Origin: CAXRGH01 sp964230195
GTDB taxonomy: Bacteria > Pseudomonadota > Gammaproteobacteria > Enterobacterales > Alteromonadaceae
Direction: 5' to 3'
DNA length: 27,747 nt
Assembly: GCA_964230195.1 (NCBI GenBank)
Contig: CAXRGH010000105.1
Span: 1-27,747, forward strand
The position numbers were made by a program, and so were the translations under genes. Shown here one piece after another: positions 21,899 through 27,747 of this stretch (positions are counted from its first letter, which is position 1; the number at the start of each line of letters is the position of its first letter). Below the pieces are notes generated by a model. The model did no database searches and was not told the DNA's origin. It was given only the letters and a program-made list of their open reading frames with translations.

Positions 21899-24800
21899 TC
21901 CTCAATATCGATAGCTGTTATTTGTTCAATGGATAAATGCTCGTGGGCATAATCCAAATAACATCCAGTGGTCAGAAATAAGTTGTAAACATCTTTATCT
22001 AAGTGATCGTCTATCACCATTTTCTTCAATATCGATAACGATTCGGTGAGGGTTTTTGCTGTTTTATAAGGGCGGTCTGCGGCGGTTAGGGCTTCAAAAA
22101 CATCCGCGAGTGCAAGAATGCGTTCTGGAATACTTAACTCTTCACCTTTCAGTTTTCTAGGGTATCCATCGCCTCTCATCGTTTCGTGGTGTGTTGATGC
22201 AATACGAGGAACTTTACTCAGTTCTGGCGGGAAGGGTACATTGTCGAGAATTTTAATGGTACTGATCATGTGTTCATTGATTCTGAATCTGTCTTCCGAG
22301 CTTAATGTTCCTCGCGAAATCGACAGGTTATACAGTTCACCTTGGTTGGCAAGGAATTCGGGTATATCCATGTTAATGTTCAAGTGTTGAGGTAGTTGAT
22401 ATTCAGATTGTCGATGAATAATGTGCTCCGCTTTGTTGCTCAATAAGTACTCGGTTGTCGGGAGCTCGGTTTTAACTACTCGTTGTTGCTCAATAGGAGA
22501 TAGGCCAATTGTATTGCACAATGTGCGCTGCCACGTACGTTGTCCAATTTTGTTCAACCGTTGTTGTTTTTCAGGGGATAAATACTCCCCACCGACGTTA
22601 CACTGGGCAACAAACTCAAATTCATCCATCAGTTCATTGCATCGAGTCTGCCATTCAGCTTCAAACGTGAGTTTTTGTTCGGGAGTGGCTTGACACTTTT
22701 CCAAGTATTCAATTTTTGCGTCTCTCAACAACACTTCAAATCGGGTACGGATTTCATGTATTCGGTTATAAATACATTCCAGCTTGGTGCCTTTATCCAC
22801 AATATGCTCAGGTGTTGTGATTTTGCCACAATCATGCAGCCAAGCAGCGGTCTTGAATTCACGCCATTGGTCATCAGTCTCAAACTTAAACGGCTTAAAA
22901 GCTGGACTGTTGTCGTCACTCGCATATTGCGCTAGTTTCATACCCAGGTCAGGTACTCGTGCACAATGACCCGCCGTGTAGGGGGACTTATCATCAATTG
23001 CTTGCGCAATTAGCTGAATGATTGAGTCAATCAGTTTTTGCTGGGCTTTCTCATGAGTATTCATCGTCTTTGCCATGTCACTCATGGCATTGGATAAAGC
23101 TTGGAACTCGCTAATTGGCGATTCAACTGCTTCGATTTCACGGTATCGTCTGGCTGCGATATGTTGCGTCATCACCAGTAATTTATTTATCGGCTTTACC
23201 ATTGGCGTGGCATACCAGTAGGATAATGGCATCATCATAACGATCACTAATATGATAATGCCGACGCTGTTAAAGGTATCGCGGTAGATTGGGGATAACA
23301 GTTCTCGTTCGTTGACAATAAAAGCAATTTTCTTGTTTGCTGCAGCGTGAACAATATCTACATACATTAGTTTTTTGGTGCCGTTGTCATCAAGCTGATG
23401 AAGTTCTCCGTACTGAGACTCATTAAGTGCATTTAAGGCATCAACATAGGGAAATACTTTAAGACCTTTACTGGTATGCTGTCCTGACAGCCAGTATTCA
23501 TCTAACAAAGGTAACTCTTTCTCGCTAAGGGTTGTTATACTGCGATTAACCAGCTTCAGAAATGCATGGTCATGCTTCTGCAGCATCAGGTGCAAGGTGT
23601 CTGGCAATATTTCAGGCTCAGATATTCGATGTATCAACAGATCTTTTACTTCAAACTTTTGAAAATTCTCTTTTAATATACGCTCACTCTCAATACCAAA
23701 ATCAGCTACTCCGTTTTTGACAGCTTCTATCACCGCTAATGAATCCGTGACTTCGATCAATCCTATCTCAGGGTAGTGATCGGCAATCGCTTTTGTAATC
23801 GACCAGCCTTTTGCCAATGCCAAACGTTGTCCCTTGAGGGGCTTTAATCCTGTAATTTTTCGTTTTGAGGGTTTTGAGATAACTGCGAATGGAAGTCGGG
23901 CGAATGGTTTTGAGAGTAACCCCATATCGCGGTTGGTTTGGTTATTATACACCGCGTTTAGAATATCAATCTCCCCCGATTCAAATTTTGAGATCAATTC
24001 TGACCAATGAAAACCATTAATAAACGTTGGGGGAGTGTCTAGTTGTTGTCCAATCAATTTGACCAAGTCAACACTAAATCCTTTTGGCTCGCCTGATACT
24101 GCAAAATCAACAGGGGCCCAATCAACACTATTAGATACGGTGAACTGTTTCTTGTCCGAAAGCACCTCTCTCTCTTGTGAGGAAAAATTAAGCATCGGGA
24201 CTGAATTCAATAATCTTTTCCTTATGGGTAAGGTATCAGTAATGATTTCCCCTGTTGAATCGAGCAAGAAAGTGTCACCTGAGAAATTTTTCATTGCCTC
24301 AACAAGCGATCCGGATAGATTAGAAACACTGACGTCTAAGCCAATCACACTGGTACCGTCAATGGCTTGTTTAAAATAGGTCATCCCCGGCTTTTGCGTG
24401 TAGCTGAAAGTGTATGGGGCACTTTGTTGAACGTAGTTTTTAGCGTCTGTAAACCAGCTCCGAGTCGTGGCGTCATAATCTGTTGATTCCACCGTTTTTC
24501 TTACTAGACGGAGGGCGTCGTCAAAGAAAAATAATTTTCGTATTTTTGTCTTTGGTTGGACACGCATCACTAGCCAACGTTCGTTAGTATGGGCTTTGTA
24601 ACCCATCTTCACTTCACTGGAATTTAAGTTGATGAGCTCAAAGAAGTTACCGTTCAGATCAGCATAGTAAAGCCCATGGATGTACTTTTCATCACTCATG
24701 GCATCAGAGAACATTATCAGCTTTTGCCGTTGCGTGAGATCTCTTAAGTGTGGGTATGAGGCAATGATATTAACAATGCGTGCTGCAGAATTTTCATTCT

Positions 24801-24966
24801 GAATGATTCGTTCACGCGCACGATCTGCAAAAGCGCTGAGTTGTTTGACGGTTTGCTGTTTTAAATTTTCAGTGCTGAAGAAGAAATGCAAAATGATGGT
24901 TAAGGCTGTCACGCTCAGTGTGGAAACTACAAACAATGTTGTGAGAATTTTTCGAGTTGAGTACAT
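21883..24966 (-). CDS. Transmembrane sensor with Cache + solute-binding (SBP_bac_3-like) + HAMP + HD-GYP domains, putative cyclic-di-GMP phosphodiesterase
   Basis: A 1027-residue protein. Segment 8-28 is a first membrane helix. A periplasmic dCache-like domain runs from about 35, with FLLDSTGEIITDTLP at 233-247. A solute-binding-protein-like domain fills about 275-495 (VDWAPVDFAV, GFSVDLVKLIGQQL, GEIDILNAVYNNQTNRD, GVADFGIESERIL). Then 515-555 (YGELHQLDDNGTKKLMYVDIVH) looks like the missing end of the Cache domain. The second membrane helix is at about 566-586, a HAMP-like linker at about 588-640, and the HD-GYP domain at 655-1010: His667, His711-Asp712 (HDCGK), His926-His927-Glu928, GDGYP (932-936). 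The HD and HHE motifs are 215 residues apart, about 150 more than usual. Most catalytic residues remain, so phosphodiesterase activity is plausible; the ligand is unknown. Confidence 0.88.
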   Translation of the reverse strand: MYSTRKILTTLFVVSTLSVTALTIILHFFFSTENLKQQTVKQLSAFADRARERIIQNENSAARIVNIIASYPHLRDLTQRQKLIMFSDAMSDEKYIHGLYYADLNGNFFELINLNSSEVKMGYKAHTNERWLVMRVQPKTKIRKLFFFDDALRLVRKTVESTDYDATTRSWFTDAKNYVQQSAPYTFSYTQKPGMTYFKQAIDGTSVIGLDVSVSNLSGSLVEAMKNFSGDTFLLDSTGEIITDTLPIRKRLLNSVPMLNFSSQEREVLSDKKQFTVSNSVDWAPVDFAVSGEPKGFSVDLVKLIGQQLDTPPTFINGFHWSELISKFESGEIDILNAVYNNQTNRDMGLLSKPFARLPFAVISKPSKRKITGLKPLKGQRLALAKGWSITKAIADHYPEIGLIEVTDSLAVIEAVKNGVADFGIESERILKENFQKFEVKDLLIHRISEPEILPDTLHLMLQKHDHAFLKLVNRSITTLSEKELPLLDEYWLSGQHTSKGLKVFPYVDALNALNESQYGELHQLDDNGTKKLMYVDIVHAAANKKIAFIVNERELLSPIYRDTFNSVGIIILVIVMMMPLSYWYATPMVKPINKLLVMTQHIAARRYREIEAVESPISEFQALSNAMSDMAKTMNTHEKAQQKLIDSIIQLIAQAIDDKSPYTAGHCARVPDLGMKLAQYASDDNSPAFKPFKFETDDQWREFKTAAWLHDCGKITTPEHIVDKGTKLECIYNRIHEIRTRFEVLLRDAKIEYLEKCQATPEQKLTFEAEWQTRCNELMDEFEFVAQCNVGGEYLSPEKQQRLNKIGQRTWQRTLCNTIGLSPIEQQRVVKTELPTTEYLLSNKAEHIIHRQSEYQLPQHLNINMDIPEFLANQGELYNLSISRGTLSSEDRFRINEHMISTIKILDNVPFPPELSKVPRIASTHHETMRGDGYPRKLKGEELSIPERILALADVFEALTAADRPYKTAKTLTESLSILKKMVIDDHLDKDVYNLFLTTGCYLDYAHEHLSIEQITAIDIEDYLLR

Positions 24967-25145
24967 GCTACTTGCCTTTTTAACATCCTTGATGAACCCA
25001 CTATACCGATATATCTCTTTGTTTTGTCTTATTTTTATATAAAATTTTTTGAGGTTTTTGAATTTGAAATTATTTCAGTGGTTTGATGTGTTAGTTTTTT
25101 GTTCTTTTACTGTAAAAAATTAGTTACATTGTTTTAGGGCTGTTT

Positions 25146-25165
25146 TAGCCAGTATTGATTGGCTA
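25146..25165 (+). promoter_or_regulatory. Inverted repeat in the glnK leader
   Basis: TAGCCA (25146-25151) and TGGCTA (25160-25165) form a 6-bp stem with an 8-nt loop, ending 35 bp before glnK. The AGCC arm can instead pair with GGCT just upstream (25138-25141). It could be an operator or a small leader hairpin. The rest of the 24967-25200 gap is very AT-rich, and I saw no sigma-54 (GG-N10-GC) promoter in it. Confidence 0.35.
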
Positions 25166-25200
25166 TTGCAGAAAAGTGACCTTGCTATTAAGGAGATACG

Positions 25201-25539
25201 ATGAAATTAGTTACAGCAATTATCAAACCTCACAAGTTAGATGATGTAAGAGAGGCGCTTGCCGAGCGCGAATTCAAAGGGCTTACGGTGACTGAAGTGA
25301 AAGGGTTTGGCAGACAAAAAGGCCATGTGGAACTTTACAGAGGTGCGGAGTACAACATTGATTTCGTGCCAAAAACAAAGTTAGAGCTCGCTGTTGTAGA
25401 TGAGCGTTTAGACGAGGTAATTGAAATTATTTGTGGGGTTGCAAACACCAATAGCATCGGTGACGGAAAAATTTTCGTGTCTTCATTAGAACAGGTTTAT
25501 CGTATTCGCACGGGTGAGTCTGGTAACGACGCTATTTAA
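25201..25539 (+). CDS. glnK: PII nitrogen-signalling protein GlnK/GlnB
   Basis: A 112-residue PII protein at the family's standard length. It begins MKLVTAIIKPHKLDDVREAL. The T-loop RGAEYNIDFVPK keeps Tyr51, the uridylylation site; VANTNSIGDGKIFVS is the conserved nucleotide / 2-oxoglutarate region. PII trimers report 2-oxoglutarate and ATP/ADP state and block ammonium channels through the T-loop. The position 15 nt before amtB identifies this copy as GlnK rather than GlnB. AAGGAG lies 5 nt before the ATG. Confidence 0.96.
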   Translation: MKLVTAIIKPHKLDDVREALAEREFKGLTVTEVKGFGRQKGHVELYRGAEYNIDFVPKTKLELAVVDERLDEVIEIICGVANTNSIGDGKIFVSSLEQVYRIRTGESGNDAI

Positions 25540-25554
25540 CAAGGAGAAAATAAA

Positions 25555-26838
25555 ATGAAATGGTTGTACTTATTAACAGCGCTTTGTTTACCGAGTGTTG
25601 CAATGGCAGATACCGTAGACACTGGTGATACTGCATGGATTTTAACCTCTACCGCGCTGGTATTGTTTATGACATTACCTGGACTAGCTCTGTTTTATGG
25701 TGGCCTAACACGCAGTAAAAATGTGCTTTCTATCCTCATGCAATGTTTCTCTATTGCATGTTTAGTCTCGATTCTTTGGTTTGCCGTAGGCTACAGCTTG
25801 GCCTTTGGTGAAGGCAATAGCTTCATTGGCGACCTGTCCAATGCGTTTTTAGCGAATGTGGACAAGTCTAGTGTCTCTGGGAGTATTCCAGAGCCATTGT
25901 TCTTCATGTTCCAAATGACATTTGCAATTATCACACCGGCACTGATTGTTGGTGGATTTGCTGAACGCATTAAGTTTTCATCGGTTCTATTGTTTACCGG
26001 AGCTTGGTTATTGCTCGTTTACGCACCAATCTGTCATTGGGTTTGGGGCGGCGGTTGGCTCGGTGAGCTAGGTTTGCTTGATTTTGCTGGTGGTACCGTA
26101 GTTCATGTTACCTGTGGTGTTGCCGCACTTGTTGCCGCACTAACCATCGGTAACCGCACGGGTTATCCTAATGCATCGATGATCCCTCATAACTTAACGA
26201 TTACAGTTGCTGGAGCTGGCATGCTTTGGGTCGGTTGGTTTGGATTTAATGCCGGTTCAGCCGTGGCTGCGAATGCTGATGCTGCAATGGCGATGACTGT
26301 CACTCACATTTCAGCTGCGGCCGGCTCTCTAGCCTGGATGACTATGGAATGGCGTAAGTTTGGTAAGCCTTCTGTGCTGGGTATCGTGACCGGTATGGTT
26401 GCCGGTTTAGGTACTATTACTCCTGCTTCTGGTTTTGTTGGACCAGCGGGTGCCCTAGTCATTGGTTTATGTGCGGGTATTATTTGCTTCCACGCAACCT
26501 TGGCTATCAAGCAAAAATGGAAAATTGACGACTCACTTGATGTTTTTCCGGTGCACGGTGTTGGTGGCATTTTGGGAACGCTGCTTGCGGGTGTGTTTAG
26601 TTCAACCGAGCTTGGCGTGTTCAGTGGTTACGGTTTTGCTGACGGTGTTAACAGCATCGGAGAGCAACTCTCTATTCAAGCAATGGGTGTAGTCGCAACA
26701 GGACTTTACACTGCAATCGTTACTTTTGTGTTGTTGAAGTTAGTCGGTATGCTGACTAACGGCATCCGTGTTTCTGAAGAAGACGAACAGAAAGGTCTTG
26801 ATTTAGTCAGTCACGATGAAAGAGGTTATAACCTTTAA
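25555..26838 (+). CDS. amtB: Ammonium transporter AmtB
   Basis: A 427-residue Amt/Rh channel with an N-terminal signal peptide (MKWLYLLTALCLPSVAMA, cut before DT) followed by eleven membrane segments, as in E. coli AmtB. The twin pore histidines are His184 (TVVHVTCGVAA) and His334 (FPVHGVGGILGTL). The periplasmic gate phenylalanines are in FFMFQMTFAIITPALIVGGFAERIKF. The cytoplasmic tail GIRVSEEDEQKGLDLVSHDERGY contains the segment that GlnK contacts. It is cotranscribed with glnK (15-nt gap, AAGGAG site) and followed by a strong terminator. Confidence 0.97.
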   Translation: MKWLYLLTALCLPSVAMADTVDTGDTAWILTSTALVLFMTLPGLALFYGGLTRSKNVLSILMQCFSIACLVSILWFAVGYSLAFGEGNSFIGDLSNAFLANVDKSSVSGSIPEPLFFMFQMTFAIITPALIVGGFAERIKFSSVLLFTGAWLLLVYAPICHWVWGGGWLGELGLLDFAGGTVVHVTCGVAALVAALTIGNRTGYPNASMIPHNLTITVAGAGMLWVGWFGFNAGSAVAANADAAMAMTVTHISAAAGSLAWMTMEWRKFGKPSVLGIVTGMVAGLGTITPASGFVGPAGALVIGLCAGIICFHATLAIKQKWKIDDSLDVFPVHGVGGILGTLLAGVFSSTELGVFSGYGFADGVNSIGEQLSIQAMGVVATGLYTAIVTFVLLKLVGMLTNGIRVSEEDEQKGLDLVSHDERGYNL

Positions 26839-26864
26839 TTTCGCGTGAATCGAATGTGAACAAT

Positions 26865-26892
26865 AAAAAGCCTGCTCATTGCAGGCTTTTTT
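26865..26892 (+). terminator. Rho-independent terminator of glnK-amtB
   Basis: AAAAAGCCTGC / GCAGGCTTTTT, perfect 11-bp stem with loop TCATT, ending in six Ts, 26 nt after the amtB stop. Confidence 0.93.
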
Positions 26893-26929
26893 GTAACCTA
26901 TTGATGTCAATGTTTTTTCTTATATAGGC

Positions 26930-26958
26930 TTGACAGTGAATAACAGTACGGTCACTAT
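26930..26958 (+). promoter_or_regulatory. Candidate promoter of the 7TMR-DISM gene
   Basis: A full consensus -35, TTGACA (26930-26935), lies 17 bp from CACTAT (26953-26958), a poor -10 (three of six). It points towards the gene starting at 27038. A TGAATA / TATTCA inverted repeat spans the spacer and -10, so regulation is possible. Confidence 0.4.
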
Positions 26959-27037
26959 TCAGAGCTAAAGATTTTGTTACAGAATGAAATGTGACCTAGC
27001 TGTTAGGAATTTGGTAGTCGGTACAGGGAGTCGTAAG

Positions 27038-27747
27038 GTGATAAGACTATATTCGTTCATAACGATGTTATTCGTAATAGGGTGGAGTTTATGTCAATTT
27101 GCTCACGGCCAGTCGGCTTTTGGTCATCCGCATGCTGCTATTTCACTTTCTAAATTTCAACAACAGAATCTTTGGTCAACTGGGAAGCTCTACCTGCCTA
27201 ATTCTCATAGTGACTTTGCTATGGACTCGGACTTAGCGATAAATGTGACGTCACGACTAACGCCCGTTGATTCGATATCCCTCTTCGGTGGAGCCTATTG
27301 GTATCACACAAAAATTATTAATGATACAAATCAGTCGGCCTGGGTATTGAGTGTTGACAATGGGCTGATCGAATTCCTTGATTACTATTGGTTGTCTGAC
27401 GGACAGTTAACGCATATCAAATCAGGTTATTACGAGAAAGATGAATATTTTCTCACCTACGGAAAAACACTTGAAATAGCGAAAGGGCAGACTGGGGAGT
27501 TATTGGTCTTGATGGATAGTCCGTATTATGCGTCTTTGCCTGCCATTACAATGACTTCTGTAGATGATTATCGCCAAGAAAGTCTGATTAATTTGGTGAT
27601 TATAACCCTTGCGCTTGGGGCATTGCTGTGCCTCAGTTTGTATAACATTTTCTTGTACATAGGCACTAAAGATCCAGCGCTATTTCATTCTGCAGCCTAT
27701 CTTCTTTCTTACTTTGCTGCTAGGGCCCTCACTTTTCAATTACCAAC
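27038..27747 (+). CDS. 7TMR-DISM signalling protein, N-terminal part (runs off the window end)
   Basis: An open frame of 236 codons continuing past the window. It starts at GTG 27038, with GGGAG exactly 7 nt upstream. A signal peptide follows (IRLYSFITMLFVIGWSLCQFAHGQS). The next region of about 150 residues is beta-rich and fits the extracytoplasmic 7TMR-DISMED2 domain (NLWSTGKLYLPNSHSDFAM, YEKDEYFLTYGKTLEIAKGQ, ELLVLMDSPYYASLPAITM). The first membrane helix is LVIITLALGALLCLSLYNIFLY, followed by the typical GTKDPALFHSAAYLLSYFAAR. Such receptors usually end in a histidine kinase, GGDEF or adenylate cyclase output domain; here the output lies outside the window. Confidence 0.78.
   Translation, partial: MIRLYSFITMLFVIGWSLCQFAHGQSAFGHPHAAISLSKFQQQNLWSTGKLYLPNSHSDFAMDSDLAINVTSRLTPVDSISLFGGAYWYHTKIINDTNQSAWVLSVDNGLIEFLDYYWLSDGQLTHIKSGYYEKDEYFLTYGKTLEIAKGQTGELLVLMDSPYYASLPAITMTSVDDYRQESLINLVIITLALGALLCLSLYNIFLYIGTKDPALFHSAAYLLSYFAARALTFQLP

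Noticed and set aside
22118..22969. Several 60-90-codon plus-strand frames opposite the HD-GYP gene
   Set aside because: All are antisense shadows of a gene with clear domain structure and lack start signals of their own.
24967..25200. Sigma-54 promoter or NtrC sites before glnK
   Set aside because: TTGGCTATTGCA looks suggestive, but the GG and GC elements are only 4 bp apart instead of 10.
1..27747. CRISPR arrays, tRNA or rRNA genes, insertion sequences, prophage or frameshifted genes
   Set aside because: No regularly spaced repeats, tRNA-like CCA ends, transposase motifs or broken frames were found in either strand.

Overview
The window is chromosomal DNA of moderate-to-low GC from a marine-type gammaproteobacterium, most likely Alteromonadales or a close relative. 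The main pointers are the housekeeping order DUF3108-purN-purM / DUF2066-hda / DUF2069-wrbA-arsC, together with DUF2244, a FabR-regulated desaturase, a TonB-dependent receptor tail and a probable marine-polysaccharide sugar operon. I see no tRNA, rRNA, CRISPR array, insertion sequence, integrase or phage gene. Genus assignment is not possible from the sequence alone.

Region 1 (1-6.2 kb) is the accessory part. After the tail of an outer-membrane receptor and a SpoU-type RNA methyltransferase comes a five-gene minus-strand operon: enolase-superfamily enzyme, zinc alcohol dehydrogenase, KduD-like SDR, AldA-like aldehyde dehydrogenase, and a GntR/FCD repressor. The four enzymes fit, in type and number, the described route for 3,6-anhydro-L-galactose (AHG, the unusual sugar of agar): AHG to anhydrogalactonate (aldehyde dehydrogenase), to 2-keto-3-deoxy-L-galactonate (cycloisomerase), to 2,5-diketo-3-deoxygluconate (zinc dehydrogenase), to 2-keto-3-deoxy-D-gluconate (KduD-like reductase). 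A perfect 20-bp palindrome and a second, similar site sit directly upstream and are the probable operators of the GntR protein.

Region 2 (6.2-9.7 kb) holds fadE (fatty acid beta-oxidation) with a FadR-type box just before its start, divergent from a YafJ-like class II amidotransferase. E. coli has the same neighbourhood but with gmhA between the two genes.

Region 3 (9.7-16.5 kb) is conserved housekeeping DNA: purM-purN-DUF3108 on the minus strand; DUF2066 and hda (replication-initiation control) on the plus strand; arsC-like, wrbA and DUF2069 on the minus strand; a membrane-anchored thioredoxin-like protein; and DUF2244.

Region 4 (16.6-21.9 kb) carries metE and its divergent LysR activator metR, then a membrane fatty acid desaturase divergent from a FabR-like TetR repressor. 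Two near-identical 18-bp operators lie between the last pair.

Region 5 (21.9-27.7 kb) has a 1027-residue HD-GYP protein whose periplasmic part looks like a Cache sensor with a solute-binding domain inserted in it, the glnK-amtB ammonium uptake pair, and the start of a 7TMR-DISM signalling protein that runs off the end.

Several starts were moved from the longest possible ORF on ribosome-binding-site evidence. Five or six genes appear to use GTG or TTG starts (enolase-superfamily gene, purM, DUF2066, hda, DUF3108, 7TMR-DISM). Tail-to-tail neighbours often touch or overlap. Statements about similarity to named proteins come from memory of those families, not from a search.
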